Assembly (NCBI RefSeq): GCF_000004195.4
Contig: NC_030682.2
Coordinates: forward strand, 152,893,510 to 152,957,509
DNA: 64,000 nt
Source: Xenopus tropicalis
Taxonomy: Eukaryota > Chordata > Amphibia > Anura > Pipidae
Direction of reading: 5' to 3'
The notes under the pieces were generated by a model, which was not told where the DNA came from, ran no database searches, and saw only the letters and a program-made list of their open reading frames with translations. A program made the translations under genes and the position numbers. Below, in pieces: positions 36,601-48,796 of the stretch. Within the stretch, counting starts at the first letter, position 1; every line of letters begins with the position of its first letter.

Positions 36601-39600
36601 GATATAGAGCCTACGGTATGGCCCCCAACCAGAGATATGGACCCCTACGGTAGGCCCCCGACCAGAGATATAGACCCTACGGTATGGCCCCCAACCAGAG
36701 ATATAGAGCCTACGGTATGGCCCCCGACCAGAGATATAGACCCTACGGTATGGCCCCCAACCAGAGATATAGACCCTATGGTATGGCCCACCAGAGATAT
36801 AGACCCTACGGTATGGCCCCCAACCAGAGATATAGAGCCTACGGTATGGCCCCCAACAGAGATATAGAGCCTACGGTATGGCCCCCAACCAGAGATATAG
36901 ACCCTACGGTATGGCCCCCGACCAGAGATATAGACCCCTACGGTATGGCCCCCGACCAGAGATATAGCCTACGGTATGGCCCCCAACCAGAGAAATAGAG
37001 CCTACGGTATGGCCCCCAACCAGAGATATCTAGCCTACGGTATGGCCCCCGACCAGAGATATAGAGCCTACGGTATGGCCCCAACCAGAGATATAGACCC
37101 TACGGTTTGGCCCCCAACCAGAGATATAGAGCCTACGGTATGGCCCCCAACCAGAGATATAGACCCTACGGTTTGGCCCCCAACAGAGATATAGAGCCTA
37201 CGGTATGGCCCCCAACCAGAGATATAGACCCTACGGTTTGGCCCCCAACCAGAGATATAGAGCCTACGGTATGGGCCCCGACCAGAGATATAGAGCCTAC
37301 GGTATGGCCCCCCACCAGAGATATAGAGCCCTACGGTTTGGCCCCAACCAAAAGAATAAGAGCCTACGGTATGGCCCCCGACCAGAGATATAGAGCCTAC
37401 GGTATGGCCCCCAACCAGAGATATAGAGCCTACGGTATGGCCCTAACCAGAGATATAGACCCCTACGGTATGGCCCCCGACCAGAGATATAGACCCTACG
37501 GTATGGCCCCCAACCAGAGATATAGACCCCTACGGTATGGCCCCCGACCAGAGATATAGAGCCTACGGTATGGCCCCCAACCAGAGATATGGACCCCTAC
37601 GGTATGGCCCCCGACCAGAGATATAGACCCTACGGTATGGCCCCCAACCAGAGATATAGACCCCTACGGTATGGCCCCGGACCAGAGATATAGACCCCTA
37701 CGGTATGGCCCCCAACCAGAGAAATAGAGCCTACGGTATGGCCCCCAACCAGAGATATCTAGCCTACGGTATGGCCCCAACCAGAGATATAGAGCCTACG
37801 GTATGGCCCCCAACCAGAGATATAGACCCTACGGTTGGCCCCCAACCAGAGATATAGAGCCTACGGTATGGCCCCCAACCAGAGATATAGACCCTATGGT
37901 TTGGCCCCCAACCAGAGATATAGAGCCTACGGTTGGCCCCCAACCAGAGATATAGAGCCTACGGTATGGCCCCCAACCAGAAGATATAGAGCCTACGGTA
38001 TGGCCCCTAACCAGAGATATAGACCCCTACGGTATGGCCCCTAACCAGAGATATAGACCCCTACGGTATGGCCCCCGACCAGAGATATAGACCCTATGGT
38101 TTGGCCCCAACCAGAGATATAGAGCCTACGGTTTGGCCCCCAACCAGAGATATAGAGCCTACGGTATTGCCCGACCAGAGATATAGAGCCTACGGTATGG
38201 CCCCCAACCAGAGATATAGAGCCCTACGGTTTGGCCCCCAACCAAAGATATAGAGCTACGGTATGGCCCCCGACCAGAGATATAGAGCCTACGGTATGGC
38301 CCCCAACCAGAGATATAGAGCCTACGGTATGGCCCCTAACCAGAGATATAGACCCCCTACGGTATGGCCCCCGACCAGAGATATAGACCCTACGGTATGG
38401 CCCCCAACCAGAGATATAGACCCCTACGGTATGGCCCCCGACCAGAGATATAGAGCCTACGGTATGGCCCCGACCAGAGATATAGACCCTACGGTATGGC
38501 CCCGGACCAGAGATATAGACCCTACGGTATGGCCCCCAACCAGAGATATGGACCCCTACGGTATGGCCCCCGACCAGAGATATAGACCCTACGGTATGGC
38601 CCCCAACCAGAGATATAGAGCCTACGGTATGGCCCCCGACCAGAGATATAGACCCTACGGTATGGCCCCCAACCAGAGATATAGACCCTACGGTATGGCC
38701 CCCAACCAGAGATATAGACCCCTACGGTATGGCCCCCAACCAGAGATATAGAGCCTACGGTATGGCCCCCAACCAGAGATATAGAGCCTACGGTATGGCC
38801 CCCAACCAGAGATATAGACCCTACGGTATGGCCCCCAACCAGAGATATAGACCCCTACGGTATGGCCCCCGACCAGAGATATAGACCCCTACGGTATGGC
38901 CCCCAACCAGAGAAATAGAGCCTACGGTATGGCCCCCAACCAGAGATATAGAGCCTACGGTATGGCCCCCAACCAGAGATATAGAGCCTACGGTATGGCC
39001 CCCAACCAGAGAAATAGAGCCTACGGTATGGCCCCCGACCAGAGATATAGAGCCTACGGTATGGCCCCCAACCAGAGATATAGAGCCTACGGTATGGCCC
39101 CCAACCAGAGATATGAGCCTACGGTATGGCCCCCAACCAGAGATATAGAGCCTACGGTATGGCCCCCAACCAGAGATATAGAGCCCTACGGTATGGCCCC
39201 CAACCAGAGATATAGACCCCTACGGTATGGCCCCGAACCAGAGATATAGACCCTACGGTATGGCCCCAACCAGAGATATAGAGCCTACGGTATGGCCCCA
39301 ACCAGAGATATAGAGCCTACGGTATGGCCCCAACCAGAGGATATAGACCCCTACGGTATGGCCCCCAACCAGAGATATAGACCCCTACGGTATGGCCCCC
39401 AACCAGAGATATAGAGCCTACGGTATGGCCCCCAACCAGAGATATAGAGCCTACGGTATGGCCCCCGACCAGAGATATAGACCCTACGGTATGGCCCCCA
39501 ACCAGAGATATAGAGCCTACAGTATGGCCCCCGACCAGAGATATAGAGCCTACGGTATGGCCACCGACCAGAGATATAGACCCTACGGTATGGCCCCCAA

Positions 39601-42133
39601 CCAGAGATATAGAGCCTACAGTATGGCCCCCGACCAGAGATATAGACCCTACGGTATGGCCCCCAACCAGAGATATAGACCCTACGGTATGGCCCCAACC
39701 AGAGATATAGACCCCTACGGTATGGCCCCCAACCAGAGATATAGAGCCTACGGTATGGCCCCAACCAGAGATATAGAGCCTACGGTATGGCCCCCAACCA
39801 GAGATATAGAGCCCTACGGTATGGCCCCCGACCAGAGATATAGAGCCTACGGTATGGCCCCCAACCAGAGATATAGAGCCTACGGTATGGCCCCCAACCA
39901 GAGATATAGACCCTACGGTTTGGCCCCCAACCAGAGATATAGAGCCTACGGTATGGCCCCAACCAGAGATATAGACCCTATGGTTTGGCCCCCAACCAGA
40001 GATATAGAGCCTACGGTTTGGCCCCAACCAGAGATATAGAGCCTACGGTATGGCCCCAACCAGAGATATAGAGCCTACGGTATGGCCCCTAACCAGAGAT
40101 ATAGACCCCTACGGTATGGCCCTAAACCAGAGATATAGACCCCTACGGTATGGCCCCCAACCAGAGATATAGACCCTATGGTTTGCGCCCCAACCAGAGA
40201 TATAGAGCCTACGGTTTGGCCCCCAACCAGAGATATAGAGCCTACGGTATGGCCCCCGACCAGAGATATAGAGCCTACGGGTTTTTTTTATGGCCCCCAA
40301 CCAGAGATATAGAGCCCTACGGTTTGGCCCCCCAACCAAAGATATAGAGCCTACGGTATGGCCCCCGACCAGAGATATAGAGCCTACGGTATGGCCCCCA
40401 AACCAGAGATATAGAGCCTACGGTATGGCCCCTAACCAGAGATATAGACCCATACGGTATGGCCCCCGACCAGAGATATAGACCCTACGGTATGGCCCCC
40501 AACCAGAGATATAGGCCCTACGGTATTGGCTCCCCGACCAGAGATATAGAGCCTACGGTATGGCCCCCGACCAGAGATATAGACCCTACGGTATGGCCCC
40601 CGACCAGAGATATAGACCCTACGGTATGGCCCCCAACCAGAGATATGGCCCCTACGGTATGGCCCCCGACCAGAGATATAGACCCTACGGTATGGCCCCC
40701 AACCGAGATATAGAGCCTACGGTATGTGCCCCGACCAGAGATATAGACCCTACGGTATGGCCCCCAACCAGAGATATAGACCCTACGGTATGGCCCCCAA
40801 CCAGAGATATAGACCCCTACGGTATGGCCCCCAACCAGAGATATAGAGCCTACGGTATGGCCCCCAACCAGAGATATAGAGCCTACGGTATGGCCCTCCA
40901 ACCAGAGATATAGACCCTACGGTATGGCCCCCAACCAGAGATATAGACCCTACGGTATGGCCCCCGACCAGAGATATAGACCCCTACGGTATGGCCCCCA
41001 ACCAGAGAAATAGAGCCTACGGTATGGCCCCCAACCAGAGATATAGAGCCTACGGTATGGCCCCCGACCAGAGATATAGAGCCTACGGTATGGCCCCCAA
41101 CCAGAGATATAGAGCCTACGGTATGGCCCCCAACCAGAGATATAGAGCCTACGGTATGGCCCCACAACCAGAGATATAGAGCCTACGGTATGGCCCCCAA
41201 CCAGAGATATAGAGCCCTACGGGTAGGCCCCCAACCAGAGATATAGACCCCTACGGTATGGCCCCCGACCAGAGATATAGACCCTACGGTATGGCCCCCA
41301 CCAGGAGATATAGAGCTACGGTATGGCCCCCAACCAGAGATATAGAGCCTACGGTATGGCCCCCAACCAGAGGTTATAGACCCCTACGGTATGGCCCCCA
41401 ACCAGAGATATAGACCCCTACGGTATGGCCCCTGACCAGAGATATAGACCCCTACGGTATGGCCCCAACCAGAGATATAGAGCCTACGGTATTGGCCCCA
41501 ACCAGAGATATAGAGCCTACGGTATGGCCCCCGACCAGAGATATATGAGACCCTACGGTATGGCCCCCAACCAGAGATATAGAGCCTACGGTATGGCCCC
41601 CGACCAGAGATATAGAGCCTACGGTATGGCCCCCAACCAGAGATATAGAGCCTACAGTATGGCCCCCGACCAGAGATATAGAGCCTACGGTATGGCCCCC
41701 GACCAGAGATATAGACCCTACGGTATGGCCCCCAACCAGAATATAGACCCTACGGTATGGCCCCCAACCAATGATATAGACCCTACGGTATGGCCCCCAA
41801 CCAGAGATATAGAGCCTACGGTATGGCCCCCAACCAGAGATATAGAGCCTACGGTATATGGCCCCCGACCAGAGATATAGACCCTACGGTATGGGCCCCC
41901 GACCAGAGATATAGACCCTACGGTATGGCCCCCAACCAATGATATAGACCCTACGGTATGGCCCCCAACCAGAGATATAGAGCCTACGGTATGGCCCCCA
42001 ACCAGAGATATAGAGCCTACGGTATGGCCCCCAACCAGAGATATAGAGCCTACGGTATGGCCCCCCAACCAGAGATATAGAGCCTACGGTATGGCCCCCA
42101 ACCAGAGATATAGAGCCTACGGTATGGCCCCCA
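30645..42133. repeat. 33/34-bp satellite array of about 11.5 kb, roughly 340 units
   Basis: The unit is CAGAGATATAGA, then GCC or CCC or CCCC, then TACGGTATGGCCCCC and RAC. GCC/CCC units are 33 bp and CCCC units 34 bp. The 33-bp form encodes an 11-residue repeat, RYRAYGMAPNQ, in frame, but 34-bp units and indels keep breaking it, so it is not a gene. Subtypes mix throughout: GACC/AACC and GTATGG/GTTTGG. Units with small indels are dense at 31440-31740 and 33060-35900 and sparser after 36400. An odd GGGTTTTTTTTA insertion occurs at 40279-40290. Confidence 0.97.
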
Positions 42134-45100
42134 GTGGGCAGGAGGAGTAGGATCAGGGGGCAGTAGGAGTAGGGGCAGGAGGGAGTAGGAGTAGGGGCAG
42201 GGAGGAGTAGGAGTAGGATCAGGGGGCAGTAGGAGTAGGGGCAGGAGGGAGTAGGAGTAGGGGCAGGAGGCAGTAGGAGTAGGGGCAGGGGGGGGATGGA
42301 GTAGGGATCAGGAGGCAGTAGGGGCAGGGGGGGAGTAGGAGAAGGTCAGGGGCAGTAGAGAGTAGGGGCAGGACGGAGTAGGAGTAGGGCAGGGCAGTAG
42401 CAGGCAGGGGGGGAGTACGGACAGGGGGCAGTAGGCAGTAGCGCAGGAGGGGTAGGGTGGAGGCAGTAGGAAGTAGGCAGGGCGCAGTAGGGGCAGGGGG
42501 GAGTAGGTACAGGGCAGTAGAGTAGCGGCAGGAGGGAGTAGGAGAGGGGCAGGGGGGAGTAGGAGTAGGATTAGGGGGCAGTAGGGGCAGGGGGAGTAGG
42601 AAGAAGGATCAGGGGGCAGTAGGAGTAAGCGGCAGGATGGGATGTAGGAGTAGGGACAGGAGGGAGTAGAGAGTAGGATCAGGGGGCAGTAGGGGGCAGG
42701 GGGAGTAGGACAGGGGCAGTTTAGGAGAGCGGCAGGAGGCAGTAGGAGTTAGGATCAGGGGCAGTAGGAGTAGGATTAAGGGGAGTTAGGAGTAGGGCAG
42801 TAGGAGGAGTAGGATCAGGTAGGGCAGTAGGCATCAGGGGGTCAGTAGGATCAGGGAGCAGGTGGATCAGGGGGCAGTAGGATCAGAGGCAGTAGGATCA
42901 GGGGGAAGTAGGTCAGGGGGAAGTCGGATCAGGGGGCAGTAGGAAGTAGGATCAGGGGGCAGTAGGAGTAGGGGCAGTAGGAGTAGGGGCAGTAGAGTAG
43001 GATCAGGGGAAGTAGGATCAGGGAAGGTAGGATCATGTGGGGCAGTTAGGGAGTAGGATCAGGGGGGCAGTTAGGAGTAGGGATCAGGGGGCAGTTAGGA
43101 GTAGGATCAGGGGGCAGTAGGATTCAGGAGGCAGTAGAGTAGGATCAGGCAGGCAGTAGGGTAGGGGCAGTAGGAGTAGGATTCAGGGGAAAGTAGTGGA
43201 TCAGAGGCAGTAGGATCAGGGGTGGCAGGTAGGAGTAGGATCAGGGGGCAGTAGGCAGTAGGGGCCAGTAGGAGTAAGGATCAGGCGGGGAAGTAGGATC
43301 AGGGGGACAGTAGGATCAGGGGCAAGTAGGAGTAGGATCAGGGTTCGTTAGGATCACGGGCAGTAGGAGTAGGATCAGGGGCAGTAGGAGTTAGGATTCA
43401 GGGGGGCAGTAGGGGAGTAGGATCAGGGTGGCAGATAGAGTAGATCAGGGGGCAGTAGGAGTAGGATCAGGGGGACAGTAGGGATCAGGGGCAGTAGGAG
43501 TAGGACTCAGGGCAGTAGGATCAGGGGGCAGTAGGGATAGGATCAGGGGCAGTAGGAGAGTAGGATCAGGGGGCAGTAGGAGTTAGGATCAGGGGCCAGT
43601 AGGAGCTAGGATCAGGGGCAGTAGGAGTAGGATCAGGAGGCAGTAGGATCAGGGGGCAGTAGGAGTGGGGCAGTAGGATAGGATTCAGGGGCAGTAGGCA
43701 GTAGGATCAGGAGGCGGTTAGGATCAGGGGGCAGAGGAGTCAGGCATCAGGGGGCAGTAGGAGTAGGATCAGGGGCAGTAGGATCAGGGGCAGTAGGAGT
43801 TAGGATCAGTGGGAAGTAGGATCAGGGGGCCAGTAGGAGTAAGGGGCAGTAGGAAGTAGGATCAGGGGAAGTAGGATCAGGGCGGCAGTAGGAGTAGGAT
43901 CAGGGCAGTAGGGAGTAGGATCAGGGCAGTAGGGATCAGGGCAGTGGAGTAGGATCAGGGGCAGAGGATCAGGGCAGTAGGAGTAGGATCAGGGAGCAGT
44001 AGGATCAGGGCAGTAGGATCAGGGGGCAGTAGGATCAGGGGCAGTAGGATCAGCGGGCAGTTAGAGTAGGACCAGTGAGGCCAGGTAGGAGAGGAGGCAG
44101 GGGTCAGTAGGAGTAGGGATCAGGCGGCAGTTAGGAGTAGGATCAGGGGCAGTAGGAGTAGGATCAGGGGGCAGAGGGAGTAGGATCAGGGGCAGATAGG
44201 AAGTAGGATCAGGGGCAGTAGGAGTAGGATCAGGGCAGAGTAGGATCAGGGGGCAGTAGGGAGTAGGATCAGGGCAGTAGGAGTAGATCAGGGGGGCAGT
44301 AGGAGTAGGAATCAGGGCAGTAGGAGTAGGATCAGGGGCAGTAGATCAGGGGGCCAGTAGGCAGTAGGATCAGGGGCAGTAGAGTAGGATCTAGGGGCAG
44401 TCAGGAGTAGGCATCAGGTGGCAGTTAGGATCAGGGGGCATAGGAGTAGATCAGGGCCAGTAGGATCAGGGGCGTAGGAGTAGGGGCAGTAGGAGTAGGA
44501 TCTCAAGGGGAAGTAGGATCACGGGGGCAGTAGGAGTTAGGATCAGGGGCAGTAGGAGTTAGGATCAGGGGCAGAGGATCAGGGGGCATAGGGAGTAGGA
44601 TCAGGGGCAGTAGCGATCAGGGGGCAGTAGGAGTAGGATCAGGGGGCAGTAGGAGAGGATCAGGTAGCAGTAGGATCAGGTGGGCAGTAGGATCAGGGGG
44701 CCAGTAGGAATCAGGGGCAGTAGGATCAGGGGGCAGTAGGAGTAGGATCAGGGAGGCAAAGTGGAGTAGGAATCAGGGGGAAGTAGGATCAGGGGGCGTT
44801 AGGAGTAGAATCAGGGGCTATTAGGAGTTAGCATCAGCGGGGCGAGTAAGGAGTTAGCGATCAGCGGGCAGTAGGAGTAGGCTCAGGGGCAGTAGGATCA
44901 GGGCAGTAGAGAGTAGGATCAGCGGGCAGTAGGATCAGGGGCAGGAGAGTAGGATTCAGGCGGCAGTAGGAGTAGGAGTCAGGGGCAGTAGGAAGTAGGA
45001 TCAGGGGCAGTAGGAGTAGGATCAGGGGCAGTAGGATCAGGGGGCAGTAGGAGTAGGATCAGGGGCAGTAGGAGTAGGATCAGGGGGCAGTAGGAGTAGC

Positions 45101-45617
45101 GATCAGGGGCAGGTATAGGATTCACGGGGCAGGTAGGAGTAGATCAGGCAGTAGGAGTAGGATCAGGGGGCAGTAGGAGTAGGATCAGGGGCAGTAGGAG
45201 TAGGATCAGGGGCAGTAGGAGGTAGGATCAGGGAGGCAGTAGGAGTAGGCATCACGGGGCAGTAGGAGTAGCGATCAGGGGCCAGTAGGATCAGGGGCAG
45301 TAGGAGTAGGTAGGATTCAGGGGGGAGTAAGAGTAGGGATCAGGGGGCAGTGGAGGAGTAGGAATCAGGTGGCAGTAGGAGTTAGATCAGCGGGGCACGT
45401 AGGAGTAGGGGCAGGGGCAGTAGGAGTAAGATCAGGGGCGTAGGAGTAGGATCATGGGGGCAGAGGAGTAGGATTCAGGGGCAGTAGGAGTAGGATCAGG
45501 GGCAGTAGGGCAGTAGGATCAGGGGGCAGTAGGAGTAGGATCAGGGGCAGTAGGAGTAGGATCAGGGGCAGTAGGAGTAGGATCAGGGGGCAGTAGGAGT
45601 AGGATCAGGGGGCAGTA
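42134..45617. repeat. Degenerate (GGAGTA)/(GGATCAGGGGCAGTA) satellite, 3.5 kb
   Basis: The array is made of GGGGCAGTAGGAGTA and GGATCAGGGGGCAGTA words in irregular order, with a period near 21 bp in better parts. It abuts the 33-bp array directly at GGCCCCCAGTGGGCAGGAGG. Single-base indels and substitutions are far denser than anywhere else in the window, except in its last 100 bases, which are clean. Both true divergence and unpolished consensus are possible. Confidence 0.9.
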
Positions 45618-46159
45618 GTGTCCTGGAGTTAAATCTGTTGGATCCACTCCTAATACTGCAGCCAATAGACCCCCCCTGTAGGTAATAATAATGGGTACAG
45701 GGTGCACTTCCCACCAGCAGCCACAGGGGGGCAGCAGCAGTTACACACTGGGGTACAATCATGGGGTCCCCACTCCTCCTGTGCCGGGCATGGGGGGGGC
45801 AGTGCAATGTGGGACTCACAGACTTGTGATACAGATACTGAGAGCTGATTGGTTATTGCTGGCCCCACCCCTGATGCATCACACAGATTCCTGCCTATAG
45901 GCCGACTCATATTGCTGTGTGTCTGTTATTATATTGGGGTGAAACCCCCCCAGACTGTTCTGCCACTTTGGCTTCTCCTTATTCTTAGCGCCCCCCATAT
46001 CTAAACGCTCCTCCCCCTACAGGTTTAGGGGTACAACACCCAGACCCCCCCACATCTTCGCCCTATAGGGGAGCAGGGTGCCTGTGTGTATCTAAGGGAT
46101 CCCGCCCCCCGTCTTTTTGTGGCGCCGCCCCGAACCCCCCAATTTTCCCATTGACTTTG
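45618..46159. other. Unique interval
   Basis: About 540 bases of mixed sequence, with CCAGCAGCCACAGGGGGGCAGC near 45713 (partial CTCF resemblance only) and a GCTGATTGGTTATTGCTGGC stretch near 45843. No gene is seen. Confidence 0.45.
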
Positions 46160-47866
46160 ACAGGGAAGATTCTCAAACTGCCGCCCCCCTTACAGCTGTG
46201 AGGCCACGCCCCCCAAACTTGAGTCACACAGTCATTGGCTCAGCCTGAATGAAAATAGGATGATTATTGGATGCCCAAAAGTGGGCGGAGCTGTGATTAG
46301 CCAATCAGATTTTACCTATTGACTTGGCAGAAACCCAACCTGCTGCCAGTCTCACAGTATTAACCCCCGGGCCCCCAAACTTTTCACAGTTGGTCACTAG
46401 GGGGCTGCAGGTTTAGTTTTGAAAAAGTGGGTGGAGCCACCAACAGCCAATCAGATTTCACCTATTGAATTTTATTGGTTATGTGTCAGGGTTCCCAAAC
46501 GTTGCTCAGTCAGTCATTGGTTGACTTTGTACTCAAGGTTAGGAAAAGTGGGCGGGGCCGCCAAAAGCCAATCACATTTCTTTCATTGTTTTTAGTGGGG
46601 AAATGTAACTGTTGCCATTCTCACAAGTTTAATGCCAGGGTCCCCACACGTTGCTCAGTTTGTCATTGGGTGACTATGTTCCAAGTTTAGAAAAGTGGGC
46701 GGGGCCAACAACAACCAATCAGATTTCACCTATAGACTTCATATGTTTAAATTCAAACTGCGGCCATTCTTTAGATATTAACACTAAGGGCCCCAAACGT
46801 TGCAGAGAAAATGTGGGTGGAGCCAACAACAGCCAATCAGATTTTAACTATTGGTTTTCAATGGGGAAACCCAACCTGCTGCCAGTCTCACAGTATTAAC
46901 ACCAGGGCCACTAGGGAACTGCATTTATTTTGGTTTTCAAAAAAGTGGGTGGAGCCACCAACAGCCAATCAGACTTTGTCGGGGGTTCCTGAACTTTGCC
47001 CAGTCAGTCACTGGCCGACTACATATTCAGGGTCAGAACAAGTGGGCGGAGCCACCAACAGCCAACCCATTTCCACCCATTAAATTTCATTGGTTTATAT
47101 TTAACTGATGCCGTTATTTACGTATTAATTCCAGATACTTAAACTTTCCAGAGTTACTCACTGGGTATTTGCTGTTCAAAGTTAGAAAAAAAGTGGGCGG
47201 AGCCACCAACAGCCAATCACATTTCACCTATTTACTTTCAATGGTGAAGTGTAAAATGCTGTCAGTCTCACAATTTTTCTGCCTAAATCCCCAAACGTTG
47301 CACAGTTGGTCCCTGGGGGACTGCAGTTCAAAAATAGGAACAGTGGGTTGGGCCACTAACAGCCAATCAGATTCCATCCGTTGAATTTTATTGGTTTAAA
47401 TATAAAATGCTGCCAGTCTCACACTATTTATGCCAGGGTGCCCACTGTTTGTCACTGGGTGACTTCCACTCAAGGTTAGAAAAAGTGGGCGGAGCCACCA
47501 ACCACCAATCACAATTCACCTATTGACTTTTATTGGTTTCAATTTAAACTGCTGCCGTTCTGTAACTATTAATCCCGGGGCCCCTAAACTTCGCAGAGTT
47601 AGTTGCTGGGTAACTGCAGTTCCAGGTTAGAAAAAGGGGGTGGAGCCACCAACCGCCAATCAGATGTCGTTGGCTTTCAGTGGGGAAATTTAAGTTGCTG
47701 CCATTCAGTCACTATTAATCCCAGGGTCCCCCAAGCTTTGCCCAGGGGTTTTACTGTATAACTGGGGCCCAAGGTCAGAGAAAGTGGGCGGAGCCAACAA
47801 CAGCCAATCTGATTTCATTCAGTGACTTCACGTTTTTCAACCCAACATGAAGTTTGTTCTCAAACC
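46160..47866 (+). repeat. Degenerate 120-150-bp repeat block with GC and CCAAT boxes (copy B)
   Basis: This is the same family and orientation as 29045-30103, but longer, with about eleven or twelve units. Nearly every unit has GTGGGCGG or GTGGGTGG followed within 20 bases by AGCCAATCAG or a close variant. It ends TGACTTCACGTTTTTCAACC and TTTGTTCTCAAAC like copy A, so the two are copies of one longer element or duplicates of one array. Copy A appears shortened by internal deletions. Confidence 0.85.
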
Positions 47867-47876
47867 TCCCTTTGTA

Positions 47877-47951
47877 GTTATTATTATTATTATTATTATT
47901 ATTAACATTTATTTATAAAGCGCCGACATACCCCGCAGCGCTGTACAATAT
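47877..47951 (+). mobile_element. (ATT)n with attached frog interspersed repeat
   Basis: (ATT)9 is followed by AACATTTATTTATAAAGCGC, then CGACATACCCCGCAGCGCTG and TACAATATT. The TTTATAAAGCGCCxACAT core with GCAGCGCTGTACA is very common in frog genomic sequence next to an (ATT)n run. I do not recall its formal family name. Confidence 0.6.
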
Positions 47952-48007
47952 TATGTTCTTATGGTTAAACCTTCCCAGTCTCTAATCATCTATTTCCCCC
48001 AATGCAG

Positions 48008-48072
48008 AGTCTTCCTTCCGATTTGCCTTCCTCGCCCAATGGGGGCGCCGTGTCCCCGACCCTCCAGCGCAG
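48008..48072 (+). CDS. Putative exon 2 of an unidentified downstream gene
   Basis: This 65-nt segment runs from phase 0 to phase 2: SLPSDLPSSPNGGAVSPTLQ and R. The acceptor is ctatttcccccaatgcag and the donor is gtaagt, both good. The proline- and serine-rich sequence looks like a disordered region. It joins in frame to 23791-23904 upstream, across 24 kb, and to 49810 downstream. Confidence 0.35.
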
Positions 48073-48245
48073 GTAAGTGTCCCCCAGATCCAGCGTCTGG
48101 GGCCCCTCCCCCTATTCCCTTATCCCTGCACTGTGATTGGCTCTTGTTATAATAACCGCTATCTGCACAGAAATGTACAATAATGTGTATTTGGGGACAT
48201 TTGTATTGTAAGTTCTGTGCAATGTAAATACTATAGGGTTTATGT

Positions 48246-48796
48246 AATAGCAACAGTAATAGTAACAGCAATAGTAATAATTATAGTAATAGCAATAATT
48301 ATAGTAATAGTAATAGTAATAATAATAGCAATAGTAACAGTAATAGTAATAATCATAGTAGCAATAGTAACAGTAATAGTAATAATTATAGTAACAGTAA
48401 CAGTAATAGTAACAGTAATAGTAATAATTATAGTAACAGTAATAATTATAGCAATAGTAACAGTAATAGTAATAATCATAGTAGCAATAGTAACAGTAAT
48501 AGTAATAATAATAGTAACAGTAATAGTAATAATTATAGTAATAGTAACAGTAATAATAATTGTAACAGTAATAGTAATAATTATAGTAATAGTAATAATA
48601 ATAGCAATAGTAACAGTAATAGTAATAATTATAGTAACAGTAATAATTATAGCAATAGTAACAGTAATAGTAATAATTATAGTAACAGTAACAGTAATAG
48701 TAACAGTAATAGTAATAATCATAGTAATAATAGCAATAGTAACAGTAATAGTAATAATAATAGTAACAGTAATAGTAATAATTATAGTAATAGTAA
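48246..48796. repeat. AGTAAY trinucleotide-derived repeat
   Basis: Mixed AGTAAT, AGTAAC and AGCAAT hexamers with longer repeated segments, for instance ATAATTATAGTAACAGTAAT recurring. Isoleucine-valine-rich and tyrosine-rich open frames here are artefacts of the triplet period. Confidence 0.95.

Noticed and set aside
30979..41880. RYRAYGMAPNQ repeat frames resembling a tandem-repeat protein
   Set aside because: Broken every few hundred bases by 34-bp units and indels. There is no flanking exon, start or splice context.
45707..45740. Possible CTCF site in CCACAGGGGGGCAGC
   Set aside because: Two key core positions are wrong, so it was not listed as a site.
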